Translations under genes and position numbers: made by a program | Part shown: piece after piece, positions 27,448-38,248 of the stretch | Layout of the letters: each line of letters starts with the position of its first letter | Position numbering within the stretch: position 1 is the first letter of the stretch | NCBI GenBank assembly: GCA_964474695.1 | Contig: CAYYTK010000010.1 | Span: 62,001-126,000, forward strand | Source of the DNA: DAOUBP01 sp964474695 | GTDB lineage: Bacteria > Chloroflexota > Anaerolineae > CG2-30-64-16 | DNA length: 64,000 nt | Reading direction: 5' to 3' | Notes under the pieces: generated by a model | Told to the model about the DNA's origin: nothing | Database searches by the model: none | Seen by the model: only the letters and a program-made list of their open reading frames with translations

Positions 27448-28047
27448 ATGAGCCGGAGATGCTGCGGCATAACTTCCTCGCCCGCCAAAGCGCGGCTCAT
27501 TGTCACAGTTCTCCTTCTGCTTCTTCCGCTCCTCCTGTCGGCCTGTCAGTATTTCAAACCTGCTGAGTATTGGGCCAAGGTGACCCCCGCGCCTCACGTG
27601 ACCTTAAGCCCGCCGCCGGCGCGCACTGTGGTCCCTACCCTCATGCCGGCTTCCATCGAGGCGGAGGTGACCTATGTCTACGACGGCGACACCATCGAGG
27701 TCAGGATTTCGGGCCAAGAGTATCGGGTGCGCTACATCGGCATCGACGCGCCGGAGAGCACCTACGAGCATGACCCCTACGGCCCGGAAGCGACGGCGAA
27801 GAATCGGGAGCTGGTGGCGGGCAAGCGGGTACGCCTGGAGAAGGACGTGTCGGAGATCGATCGTTATGGCCGGCTGCTGCGCTACGTCTACGTCGGCGAC
27901 GTGATGGTCAACGCGGAGCTGGTGCGCCTTGGCTATGCCCAAGCCAGCTCCTTTCCTCCTGATATCCGTTACCAGGCGCTTTTCGCCCGCCTGCAGCAGG
28001 AGGCGCGCGCCGCCGGCCGAGGGCTGTGGGGCGTGTCCGGGCAGTAG
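27448..28047 (+). CDS. Secreted lipoprotein thermonuclease (SNase family)
   Basis: 199 residues. A lipoprotein signal ends at LLLSACQY (Cys about 33), then a Pro-rich linker to residue 70. The staphylococcal nuclease fold follows: YVYDGDTIEV, the catalytic Arg in VRYIGIDAPES, Glu/Arg in LEKDVSEIDRYGRLLRYVY and LVRLGYAQ. It would hydrolyse extracellular DNA or RNA at the outer face of the cytoplasmic membrane. The GTG-proximal context (20 bp after the nuclease stop) may be chance. Confidence 0.92.
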   Translation: MSRRCCGITSSPAKARLIVTVLLLLLPLLLSACQYFKPAEYWAKVTPAPHVTLSPPPARTVVPTLMPASIEAEVTYVYDGDTIEVRISGQEYRVRYIGIDAPESTYEHDPYGPEATAKNRELVAGKRVRLEKDVSEIDRYGRLLRYVYVGDVMVNAELVRLGYAQASSFPPDIRYQALFARLQQEARAAGRGLWGVSGQ

Positions 28048-28110
28048 CGCGGACGGAATAGCGTGAGTTTGCGGGCGAATGTAGAATGGCGAATGGCAAA
28101 TCGCACCACC

Positions 28111-28920
28111 TTAGTGCCGGTAGAAACCGAAGTTAGCCATCCCGTGCTGCTCAGCGAGCTGAACGAGCCGCACCTCGAGCGCGTTCCAGTATGAATCATC
28201 CTTCGCCAGGTGCGCGCATTCTACGGTAAGTTCCGGGGCGTCTTGCGCCAGGACGCGGCCGACCCCCTGCCAGTTGCCGCCGCGCGTGTTGATCGCTTCC
28301 ACGCCGATCTCGTCGATGCTGCCGGACAGCGCTTCCACCAGCCGGTCGAGGTCGCTGATGCCGGGCAGGTAGGGGCTGATGAAGGCCTGGGTGCGGATCC
28401 CAGCCGCGCGCAGCGCGGTCAGCGCCCGGATGCGCCGCGCCGGGGAGGCGGCCCGGGGCTCCAGCTTGCGTGCCAGCGCCTCGTCCAGCGTCATGAGGCT
28501 CAGGCCCACCTTGCAGCTCTCGAAGCGCTCGAGCAGGTCGATGTCCCGCAGCACTAAATCGGATTTCGTGAGAATGGACACCGGAACCTGGTACTCCAGC
28601 AGCACTTCGAGGAGGCTCCGCGTCAGGCGGTGCTGCTTCTCGGCCGGCTGATAGGGATCGGTCACACTGGAAAAGAACACCAGCTCCTTGAGAGGCTCGC
28701 GCCGCCGCGCCAATTGGCCGCGCAGCACTTCGGCGGCATTGACCTTGGCATCGAGAAAGGCGCCCCAGGGCTCGGCATGCCCGGTGAAACGCTTCATGAA
28801 GCGGGCATAGCAGTACACGCAGCCGTGCACGCAGCCGGTGTACGGATTGATCACGTAGGCCGCGGCGGGCAGGCCGCTTTTCTGGAGGATGCTCCGCGCA
28901 CGAATTGGGTTGACGCTCAT
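28111..28920 (-). CDS. Radical SAM protein, SPL/Rv2578c type
   Basis: 269 residues. The cluster motif is CX3CX2C in TGCVHGCVYCYARFMKRF, followed by SSVTDPYQPAEKQHRLTR, both typical of the spore-photoproduct-lyase-like family often annotated Rv2578c-like. There is no SPASM domain. The C-terminal tail is short. A DNA-repair role is sometimes proposed for this family, but it is unproven. It is likely unrelated to the SPASM enzyme at 4.3 kb. The flanking spacers hold short AATGGCGAAT direct repeats. Confidence 0.9.
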   Translation of the reverse strand: MSVNPIRARSILQKSGLPAAAYVINPYTGCVHGCVYCYARFMKRFTGHAEPWGAFLDAKVNAAEVLRGQLARRREPLKELVFFSSVTDPYQPAEKQHRLTRSLLEVLLEYQVPVSILTKSDLVLRDIDLLERFESCKVGLSLMTLDEALARKLEPRAASPARRIRALTALRAAGIRTQAFISPYLPGISDLDRLVEALSGSIDEIGVEAINTRGGNWQGVGRVLAQDAPELTVECAHLAKDDSYWNALEVRLVQLAEQHGMANFGFYRH

Positions 28921-28968
28921 GGTGACTCCAAATGGCGAATCGGCGAATGGCGAACCAAAAAATCGGTC

Positions 28969-30138
28969 TCAGGTAATCAGCGGGCGAATCTGCGCGGCGA
29001 ACGCCTCGCTGGCAGCGTCATCCGTCACGATGCGCACATCCTCGGCGCGCTGCACGCCCAGCCCTAGCTCTACGGCGCGCGCGATCTGCGCCTGCTCAAA
29101 GACGCGCCCCGCACTCACCTCGGGGGTGGTGCCGTAGTGCCGCAGGATCGCCACGCCGGCGGCGTCGAGCGCGATGCGGTCTCTGCCGGCCAGGAATACG
29201 CCCGGCCGGACCACCGTGCCCCGGTCCGGACCGCCGTCGGTGAACGCCTCGATGCCATCCATGACGATCAGCGCGGGCGCGTAGGTGCGATTGATCTCGG
29301 CGATCATGGTGCGTTGATGCTGGCTGCTGTGCAGCTCGCTCATGTAGTTGTAGCCGGCGCCGGCAATCTGCTTGGCAGCGAAGCCGACCGAGTTCTTCAG
29401 CGACAGGGTGAAATGGCCGCCGTAGCGGTGCGTCTTCAGATTGCAGGTCTGCACCACCGCTTCCGCGTCCAGCAGCAGCCTGGGCACGGCAAACCCGCGC
29501 TGCCAGTGATCGCCCGCGGTGCGGATCAACGCCCACTCCTCTTCCGCCAATTCGTCGAAGACCACGGCCTCGAAGCCCAGCTCTTTGGCCAGGTCGAACG
29601 CGCCCACCTGCCGCATCACCGAGCGCGTGTTGCCCATGCCGCTGCGCTCGCCCAGGGTGATGGCGCCTGCGCCCATGCTGCGCAGTTGCATGATCAGGGC
29701 GCGGAGGGTGTCGGGGTGCGTCGAGCCGGGCGCGGGGTCGGCGCTGTTGAAGTTGGGTTTGAGGAGCACGTTCTTGCCCCGCACCGGATTGACGCCGAGC
29801 AGCGCCACCGCGCGGCGCACGCCCTCGGCCCGGCTGTCAGCTCGTACGAGCGCGACCGTCCCGCGCCAGTCGTCGGGACTGGGCTGGGGGGTCAGGGTCG
29901 GGGCGGGAGTCGCAGCCGGGGCCGCGGTTGGCGCCCCGGCCGTGCTCGCCGGTGTGCCGGGGGACGGCGCGCGCGGGGAGGCGGCTGCCGGCGCCCCGGT
30001 GGGTTGAGACGCGGGGCCGGCCGTAGGGGAGGGGGTTGCCGGCGCTTTCGCGGCCTGATTCCCCTGGCCCTTGCAAGCCGCCAGCAGGGCCGTCCCGCCC
30101 GCCAGCGTCGTAAGTCGCAAAAAGACTCGCCGGTTCAT
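28969..30138 (-). CDS. DUF362 lipoprotein with Tat-like signal
   Basis: 389 residues from the ATG at 30138. The N-terminus MNRRVFLRLTTLAGGTALLAAC combines an RR-x-FLR twin-arginine-like motif with a lipobox (LAAC); residues 25-95 are a Pro/Ala/Thr linker. The DUF362 domain follows (VALVRADSRAEGVRRAVALLG, then VLLKPNFNSADPAPGSTHP, then TLKTHRYGGHFTLS-like and LKNSVGFAA segments). No Fe-S ferredoxin motif is visible, unlike some DUF362 proteins. The function of the family is unknown; metal or cofactor handling is suspected. Confidence 0.85.
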   Translation of the reverse strand: MNRRVFLRLTTLAGGTALLAACKGQGNQAAKAPATPSPTAGPASQPTGAPAAASPRAPSPGTPASTAGAPTAAPAATPAPTLTPQPSPDDWRGTVALVRADSRAEGVRRAVALLGVNPVRGKNVLLKPNFNSADPAPGSTHPDTLRALIMQLRSMGAGAITLGERSGMGNTRSVMRQVGAFDLAKELGFEAVVFDELAEEEWALIRTAGDHWQRGFAVPRLLLDAEAVVQTCNLKTHRYGGHFTLSLKNSVGFAAKQIAGAGYNYMSELHSSQHQRTMIAEINRTYAPALIVMDGIEAFTDGGPDRGTVVRPGVFLAGRDRIALDAAGVAILRHYGTTPEVSAGRVFEQAQIARAVELGLGVQRAEDVRIVTDDAASEAFAAQIRPLIT

Positions 30139-30270
30139 GCCTGTCCTCCGTGCCGAGATGCTCGTCATCATGAGAGCATGTTAGCAGGCCGGCAGGCGGT
30201 TGTCCGTTATGAGAATTCCAATGGAGTGAAGCGCAAGTCGCAAATCAGACCACTATCCTGTTTCGCGGAT

Positions 30271-30299
30271 TTGACAGCAACTCGTAAGCCGCGTATGCT
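30271..30299 (+). promoter_or_regulatory. Promoter of tRNA-Leu
   Basis: TTGACA (30271-30276), 17 bases, TATGCT (30294-30299), 23 bp before the tRNA 5' end. Confidence 0.75.
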
Positions 30300-30322
30300 T
30301 TCGGTAACGGATTCTTGATCGT

Positions 30323-30405
30323 GGGGCGGTGGCGAAAAGGCAAACGCGTTGGTCTTAAAAACCAATGGTCGAAGGACCATGTGGGTTCGACTCCCACCCG
30401 CCCTA
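30323..30405 (+). tRNA. tRNA-Leu (UAA)
   Basis: An 83-nt cloverleaf: acceptor GGGGCGG pairs with CCGCCCT (one G-U at position 1), D-arm GGCGAAAAGGC, anticodon stem TTGGT/ACCAA with loop CTTAAAA (anticodon TAA), the long class II variable arm TGGTC/GACCA, and T-arm GTGGG-TTCGACT-CCCAC. The discriminator base is A, as required for Leu. The 3' CCA is not encoded. Confidence 0.95.
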
Positions 30406-30427
30406 CTGATTTCTGAAGGAGGGCCCC

Positions 30428-31633
30428 ATGACGCTGCAAGCTCTTGAGTACACATGCACTGTGAAAGCGCCGGTTGGCGAGGTCTATCGGGCGTTCACGC
30501 GCGTGGCGCCGCTGCGCGAATGGCTGTGCGATACCGCGCTGACCGAGGTGCGCCCCGGCGGCCGGGTGTATCTGTGGTGGAACGTGGGCTACTATGCTGC
30601 GGGCCAGTTCACGGCGCTGGAGGAGAACGCGCGGGTCGCGTTCAACTGGCAGGGCCAGGGCGAGCCGGGGCCCACGCAGGTGGAGGTGCGGCTGACCCCC
30701 GTCGAGGGTGGGACGACTGTGAACCTGGTGCACAGCGGCCTGGGCGATGGCGAGGCGTGGGAACGCGCGCGCGCCGAATTCGCCCGCGGCTGGGACAGCG
30801 GCCTGGAAAACCTGGCATCGCTGCTGGAGACCGGCCAGGACCTGCGCCTGGTGCGGCGGCCCATGTTAGGCATTTATCTGAGCGAGTTCAGCGCACAGAT
30901 TGCGGCCGAGCTGGGGGTGCCTGTGACTGAGGGGATGCGTCTCAGCGGCGTGGTGGATGGCATGGGCGCGGCCGCGGCAGGCCTCGTCGTTGACGATGTG
31001 GTCGTGAGCATAGATGGCAAGCCGGCGCGCACCTACGATGAGACGGGGGTCGCGTTGTTGGGACGCCGCGCCGGCGACACGGTTCAAGTGGGTTTCTATC
31101 GCGGCGCGGAGTTCCGGCAGACCGCGATGGTCCTCTCGCCTCGCGCACTGCCCGAGGTCCCGCCGGCCCCTGCCGCGTTTGCTGAGGCGCTGGCCAAAGT
31201 GAATGCCGAAAGCTTGCGGAAGATCGAGGCGGCGCTGGCGGATATCGACGAGGTCCAGGCCGCCGTGCAGCCGGACGCGGATTCCTGGAGTGCGCTGCAA
31301 ACTCTGGCGCACCTGGTGCTCAACGAACGGGAATTTCAGGCCTGGATTGCTGACTTAATCCTCGACGACGAGCGCTGGTCCGATGCCAACCCCACCGTGG
31401 TGCCGGCGCGCATCGACGCGCTGCTGTCGGTCTCCCCGGCGCTGGATCTGATGCTGGACGAGCTCAAATGTGCGATGGCTGAAACCGAGGCGATGGTTGC
31501 GGCGTTGCCGGCCGCGGTCGTGGCGCATAAAGGCAGTTACTGGCGCCTGGGCTACAGTTTGCTGCAGAGCGGCAACCACGTGGACGAGCATGTGAGCCAG
31601 ATCGTCGCGGCGCTCAAGGCGGGGAGTGAGTAG
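30428..31633 (+). CDS. SRPBCC - PDZ - DinB three-domain protein
   Basis: 401 residues starting 23 bp after tRNA-Leu behind GAAGGAGGGCCCC. Domain 1 (1-140) is an AHSA1/SRPBCC ligand-binding fold (APVGEVYRAFTRVAPLREWLC, then GGRVYLWWNVGYYAAGQFTALE). Domain 2 (about 145-235) is PDZ-like (LGIYLSEFSAQIAAELGV, then GAAAAGLVVDDVVVSIDGKPARTYDE). Domain 3 (about 255-395) is a DinB/YfiT-like four-helix bundle (SWSALQTLAHLVLNEREFQAWI, given here as DSWSALQTLAHLVLNE) with a late His pair (GNHVDEHVSQI). No single known function covers this combination. Ligand sensing with metal-dependent thiol chemistry is a possible reading. Confidence 0.82.
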   Translation: MTLQALEYTCTVKAPVGEVYRAFTRVAPLREWLCDTALTEVRPGGRVYLWWNVGYYAAGQFTALEENARVAFNWQGQGEPGPTQVEVRLTPVEGGTTVNLVHSGLGDGEAWERARAEFARGWDSGLENLASLLETGQDLRLVRRPMLGIYLSEFSAQIAAELGVPVTEGMRLSGVVDGMGAAAAGLVVDDVVVSIDGKPARTYDETGVALLGRRAGDTVQVGFYRGAEFRQTAMVLSPRALPEVPPAPAAFAEALAKVNAESLRKIEAALADIDEVQAAVQPDADSWSALQTLAHLVLNEREFQAWIADLILDDERWSDANPTVVPARIDALLSVSPALDLMLDELKCAMAETEAMVAALPAAVVAHKGSYWRLGYSLLQSGNHVDEHVSQIVAALKAGSE

Positions 31634-31678
31634 TGCGTTAGTGAGTTAGTGAGTTGGTGAGTTGGTGAGTTGGTGCTT
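31634..31678. repeat. Tandem 8-bp repeat GTTAGTGA/GTTGGTGA
   Basis: About five tandem copies of an 8-bp unit, two with TTAG and three with TTGG, directly after the stop codon of the SRPBCC-PDZ-DinB gene. This is a simple repeat likely to vary in copy number. Confidence 0.8.
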
Positions 31679-31702
31679 GCGCACCGAAGTTAAGAATAAA
31701 GC

Positions 31703-31733
31703 AAAGGGCTGGCACCGAGAGTGCCAGCCCTTT
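31703..31733. terminator. Bidirectional intrinsic terminator
   Basis: AAAGGGCTGGCAC and its exact complement form 13-bp arms around CGAGA. On the minus strand it is followed by TTTGCTTTATT, four bases after the tRNA-Cys 3' end. It ends tRNA-Cys transcription and could also stop transcripts from the plus-strand gene. Confidence 0.85.
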
Positions 31734-31737
31734 ACTA

Positions 31738-31808
31738 AGGCGACGATGGGATTTGAACCCATGATCGAGGTTTTGCAGACCTCTGCCTTGCCACTTGGCT
31801 ACGTCGCC
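31738..31808 (-). tRNA. tRNA-Cys (GCA)
   Basis: 71-nt cloverleaf on the minus strand: acceptor GGCGACG/CGTCGCC, anticodon stem GAGGT/ACCTC with loop CTGCAAA (anticodon GCA), T-arm ATGGG-TTCAAAT-CCCAT. The discriminator is U, the Cys identity base. CCA is not encoded. Confidence 0.95.
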
Positions 31809-31820
31809 ACAATGTCTGCT

Positions 31821-31849
31821 ATTTTAGCGTAACGAACATCCCTTGTCAA
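31821..31849 (-). promoter_or_regulatory. Promoter of tRNA-Cys
   Basis: Minus-strand TTGACA (31849-31844), 17 bases, TAAAAT (31826-31821), 13 bp before the tRNA. Confidence 0.8.
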
Positions 31850-31862
31850 GAAGGGCAAGCGC

Positions 31863-32204
31863 ATGTCTCATGACCAGATCATCCGCTGCACCGCGTGCGG
31901 CACACCTTTCGTACGGACGGCCGGTGAGGGCGCCGGGGAGCCGGCCGCGCCTGCCTTGTGCCCCATGTGCCGGCGGCTGGCGCCGGCACATGGGCGCCAG
32001 CGCGGCCTGGTGAAGTGGTTCAGCCGCGCCAAGGGATATGGCTTCATTACGCCGGTCACGGGCGCCGAGGTGTTCCTGCACAAGTCGGGCATGGCTGCCG
32101 ATCAGGCGCTGCCCAGCGCGGGGCAGCTCGTGGAGTTCCGGCTGGGCCACGGCCCGCGCGGCGCTCAGGCGGAGGATGTGGTGGTCCTGGGGGTGGCGGC
32201 GTGA
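31863..32204 (+). CDS. Cold-shock domain protein with N-terminal zinc ribbon
   Basis: 113 residues. Residues 9-38 hold two Cys pairs (CTACG and CPMCR) that should bind zinc. Residues 46-113 are a cold-shock domain with RNP1 KGYGFI and RNP2-like VFLHKS, plus GLVKWFSRAKGYGFITP. It binds single-stranded nucleic acid. The zinc-ribbon/CSD fusion is a variant of the plain 67-residue Csp. Its last 40 bp overlap the convergent glycosyltransferase gene. Confidence 0.92.
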   Translation: MSHDQIIRCTACGTPFVRTAGEGAGEPAAPALCPMCRRLAPAHGRQRGLVKWFSRAKGYGFITPVTGAEVFLHKSGMAADQALPSAGQLVEFRLGHGPRGAQAEDVVVLGVAA

Positions 32205-33331
32205 CGGTCCGCGACCTCCCGGAGCAACGCATCATAGGCCGGGCCTTGCACCGACCAATCGAAGGCCGCGACCCATTTCCGCAAGGCCCCCAGCGCCGGG
32301 TCTGGCGGCGGGCTGGTTAGGGCCGCCCGCAGCCGCTCCAACAGGCCGTCGAAGTCGCGATAGAGGCAGGCGGCGTGCATTTGGGGCGGCAGCAGCTCCG
32401 GGTAGCTGAGGCGCTCAGGCAGCACCGGCCACGCGCCGCAGTAGATCGCTTCGACCACGCTCACCCCGAAGAATTCATGGATCGCCGTGCTCAACACGAT
32501 ATCGGCCGAGCGCAGCCAGCGCGCATAGTCCGCTTCGCTTTCGATATAGCCGCAGTGCCCCAGCCGCTCGCCCAACCGCTCCCGGGCTTCGTTGAACTCG
32601 ACCGGATCCACGCGTGCGTTCTTGCCGGCCAGAGCCACCCGGAACGGCATCCCCTCAGCCATCAGCGCATACAGGGCGGCCAGCATCGTCTGCGGGTCCT
32701 TGTCATATTCCCAACGTTGGTTCCACAGGACCAATGGCCACAGGCCCGGCGCAGCGCGGCCTGCAACAGGCTCAGGGTGCTCATCGAAGCGCCGCAGGTC
32801 GCAGCCCACCGGCAGCACCAGCGACTTCGCCCGCACGGCCGCCACGGTTTCCAGGTGCGTATAGTCGGGATAGTGCCTCAGCAGCCGCGGCAGCTCATCG
32901 AACCAGGCCGCCAGGTGATAGGCGGAATCGAAGCAGACACGATCGGCCGCCAGCATCGACAAGTGCTGAATCATGCCGTAGGTGAGATCGCGGCGCTGCC
33001 CCGGCGGGTTCGGGTAGGTGAGCTGGTTCTCCAGCATGTAGAGGACGGCGGGCACGTCGCCCAGGGCACGGCGCGTCAGCGCCAGGAACGCGGGCAGGTT
33101 GGTCATGCTGGTGGCCAACAGCAGGTCGGGACGCTCGCCCGCGGCGAGCAGCGCGTGCGCCTGCTCGGCCAGCTCCAGCGCCGCGCCCTGCATGCGCCAC
33201 TTCCAGAACTGCCCCTCCATCGCCAGCACGCGCACGCGGTGGCGGCTGTGCGCGGCGTAACCGTCGGCCCACGCACGATGCGAGCCGGTGTGGTAAGGGT
33301 TCAGCAGCCAGACGTTCAACGATGCGGCCAT
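32165..33331 (-). CDS. Glycosyltransferase of the DUF3524 / tRNA-queuosine mannosyltransferase type
   Basis: 388 residues. The N-terminus NVWLLNPYHTGSHRAWADGY and the QFWKWRMQGAALELAEQ segment are the diagnostic motifs of the DUF3524 family, whose human member GTDC1 (QTMAN) mannosylates queuosine in tRNA-Asp. The C-terminal GT-B half has STAIHEFFGVSVVEAIYCGAWPVLP (in part: HEFFGVSVVEAIYCG), the nucleotide-sugar site. Whether bacterial homologues act on queuosine is not certain. Two tRNA genes within 3 kb are probably coincidental. Confidence 0.85.
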   Translation of the reverse strand: MAASLNVWLLNPYHTGSHRAWADGYAAHSRHRVRVLAMEGQFWKWRMQGAALELAEQAHALLAAGERPDLLLATSMTNLPAFLALTRRALGDVPAVLYMLENQLTYPNPPGQRRDLTYGMIQHLSMLAADRVCFDSAYHLAAWFDELPRLLRHYPDYTHLETVAAVRAKSLVLPVGCDLRRFDEHPEPVAGRAAPGLWPLVLWNQRWEYDKDPQTMLAALYALMAEGMPFRVALAGKNARVDPVEFNEARERLGERLGHCGYIESEADYARWLRSADIVLSTAIHEFFGVSVVEAIYCGAWPVLPERLSYPELLPPQMHAACLYRDFDGLLERLRAALTSPPPDPALGALRKWVAAFDWSVQGPAYDALLREVADRHAATPRTTTSSA

Positions 33332-33584
33332 GCCCCGATGATATCACGCCTGCGGCATGCCCGCCAAGTTACCTGTGGTCCTGGATGACCCCGCGCAGGA
33401 TGCCTGCGCGGATGGCTACATTCGGAGTCCCTGGCTCGGAGACATACCGGCTTGTCGGCCGCGGGCAAGGGTTGGGGTGCGTGTGATTGCTTGCGCAAAA
33501 TACAGCAAGTTGTGGTAAAATGTGTCTCGCAAGCATCGATCTGGTCGACAATGAAGTCACTTTCTACAAGGAAAGGTGGTTCCC

Positions 33585-35283
33585 ATGCGCACACATCGCA
33601 TTGCACGAATCGTGGCAATTCTCCTGATTGTCGCGGCCTTGGCGGTCTTGATACTGGGCCTGGTCGGCGCGTTGTTCATCGGGCGCAGCGGGTTGGGCGC
33701 CGGCTGGGGCAGCGGCTGGCAGGGCTGGGCCGTCATCCCGTTGATCGTGAGTACGGTCCTCGGCTCCCTGTCACTGCTGTTGATGGGCGCGCTCCTGCTG
33801 TTTCTGACCCGGGTGAATGCCAATCTTTCGCAGGCTCGCAAGCGGCAAGCGGCGAAGGTCAGAGGGGGCGAAGAACTGCCCAAAGTTGCGGCGCCGAAGG
33901 TTGAGGCTGGACTGCCCAAGATCGAGGCCGTGGCCCCGGCAATCGCAGGTGCAGCGGCAGTTGTGCCTGCGATCGAGGCTGCACTGCCCAAGGTGGAGGC
34001 CGAGGCGCCCGTGGTAGAGTTGTCCAGGGTCGAGGTCGAAGCGCCCAAGGTGGAGCTTGAGCCGCTCAAGGCCGCGGTTGAACTGCCTGAGATCGAGCTG
34101 CCCAAGATCGAGGCCGAGCTGCCGAAGGTGGAACTCCCCGAGGTTGAATTGCCCAAGGTGGAGCTTGAGCCGCTGAAGGCCGCAGTCGGACTGCCTGAGA
34201 TCGAGCTGCCCAAGATCGAGGCCGAGCTGCCGAAGGTCGAGCTGCCTGAGATCGAGTTGCCCAAGGTGGAACTGCCGAAGGTGGAACTCCCCAAAANNNN
34301 NNNNNNNNNNNNNNNNNNNNNNNNNNNNNNNNNNNNNNNNNNNNNNNNNNNNNNNNNNNNNNNNNNNNNNNNNNNNNNNNNNNNNNNNNNNNNNNNAAAT
34401 CGAAGCGGCGCTGCCTGAGCTAGAGCTGCCCAAGATCGAGGCTGAACTGCCGAAGGTCGAGTTGCCTGAGATCGAGTTGCCCAAGGTGGAGCTTGAGCCG
34501 CTGAAGGCCGCAGTCGGACTGCCTGAGATCGAGCTGCCCAAGATCGAGGCCGAGCTGCCGAAGGTCGAGCTGCCTGAGATCGAGTTGCCCAAGGTGGAAC
34601 TGCCGAAGGTGGAACTCCCCAAAATCGAAGCGGCGCTGCCTGAGCTAGAGCTGCCCAAGATCGAGGCCGAGCTGCCGAAGGTGGAACTGCCTGAGATCGA
34701 GTTGCCCAAGGTCGAATTGCCGAAAGTGGAACTACCAGAGATCGAGGCCCCCAAGGTCGAAGCGACACTGCCTGATCTCGAACTGCCCAAGGTCGACATC
34801 GCGGCCCCGAAGGTCGAGGCCCCGGCGGTGGATGAGGTTGCTGCTTTGCGCGCCGAGCTGGCCGCGCTGCAGGCCCGGTTGGCTGCCTTGCAGGCGCCGG
34901 CAGTGGAGCCGGAGCGCCTCTCGGCCAAGGTGACCCTGCCCGCGGCAGCGGTCGAGACCCTGGCGGCCGCTATCGAAGAACCGGCGGTGGAGGCCGGCGC
35001 GAGCGCTAACTTGCCCGGCTCAGATGAGATGGCGCGGATCGCTGCCGAGATGGCCGTCTTGGCGCCGCCGCCCCACCGGACGGCTGCGGCCGCCGAAGAC
35101 GACCTGGAGGCTATCGACGGCATCGGCCCGCTCTATGCCAGGCGCCTCAAGAAACTGGGCATCACGACCTTCGCCGCTTTGGCCGAAGCCAGCGATGAGA
35201 TCCTGGAACAGGTCGCCGGGATGTTCGCCGCGCGTGTCCATCGCGAAGATTGGCGCGGACAAGCGCGGCGGCTGATCAAATAG
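33585..35283 (+). CDS. Membrane protein with PKVELPEIE repeats and C-terminal helix-hairpin-helix (spans gap)
   Basis: The ATG at 33585 follows AGGTGG; a GTG at 33576 is in frame. Two membrane helices (about residues 8-30 and 48-75) are followed by a cytoplasmic or surface repeat region of more than 300 residues built from units like LPKIEAELPKVELPEIELPK. The tail (about 60 residues) has DDLEAIDGIGPLYARRLKKLGI, a helix-hairpin-helix as in DUF4332/RuvA-like DNA-binding proteins. A 100-N gap (34297-34396) lies in the repeats. Frame before the gap and after it are reconciled if the N run is removed with a 3-bp overlap, giving one gene to 35283. The true repeat number is unknown. Function is unknown; membrane-tethered nucleoid attachment is one idea. 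Confidence 0.72.
34077..34780 (+). repeat. In-gene tandem repeats encoding LPKxExELPKVELPEIE, with 100-N gap
   Basis: Nucleotide blocks such as CTGCCTGAGATCGAG and TTGCCCAAGGTGGA recur many times, and longer blocks (about 90-160 bp) repeat nearly exactly before and after the gap. Copy number across the gap cannot be known from this assembly. Confidence 0.85.
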
Positions 35284-35317
35284 CAGGGGCGAGGCGCTCC
35301 CCTCACTCAGCGCCGTT

Positions 35318-35354
35318 GTGACGGGCGCCACGCATTGCGCGTGGCGCCCGTCAC
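35318..35354. terminator. Strong hairpin after the repeat protein gene
   Basis: Perfect 16-bp arms (GTGACGGGCGCCACGC and its complement) around a 5-base loop, 34 bp after the stop codon. No U-run follows, so this is a transcript-ending or mRNA-protecting structure rather than a textbook terminator. Confidence 0.7.
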
Positions 35355-35413
35355 GGCAAACCGGCCGGAACCTGCCTCCCACACCCCCACACCCCCACAC
35401 TCTCACACCAAAA

Positions 35414-35442
35414 TAGCCGAACCCGCCGTTCTGAGGTATAAT
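35414..35442 (+). promoter_or_regulatory. Promoter of gyrA
   Basis: A consensus TATAAT at 35437-35442 with a weak TAGCCG 17 bases upstream (35414-35419), 34 bp before the chosen start codon. Confidence 0.65.
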
Positions 35443-35476
35443 AGGGTCGCGCTTTATGCGCATCCGAGGAGCGGTC

Positions 35477-38143
<2,667 letters not shown>

Positions 38144-38184
38144 CGCGAGTGCGGTTTATTTCCGGGACAAGAGACCTTATCACT

Positions 38185-38206
38185 GGAATCGAGGCTTTAG
38201 CCGGTC
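38185..38206. repeat. Family A half-repeat
   Basis: GGAATCGAGGCTTTAGCCGG, one arm only, in the 105-bp spacer between gyrA and the next gene. The complementary arm is missing. Confidence 0.7.
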
Positions 38207-38248
38207 ACTTGGCTGCCACACACGAGTGGTTTATCGTTAGGATTATCC

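Noticed and set aside
28111..28920. Second maturase of the putative peptide locus
   Set aside because: It lacks a SPASM domain, belongs to the SPL-like radical SAM group and lies 23 kb away.
31634..31678. CRISPR or iteron origin
   Set aside because: Only five 8-bp units without spacers and no replication gene nearby; a simple tandem repeat.
33585..34780. CRISPR array or transposon-like tandem repeat
   Set aside because: The repeats are in frame, of variable length and without unique spacers; they encode a protein repeat.
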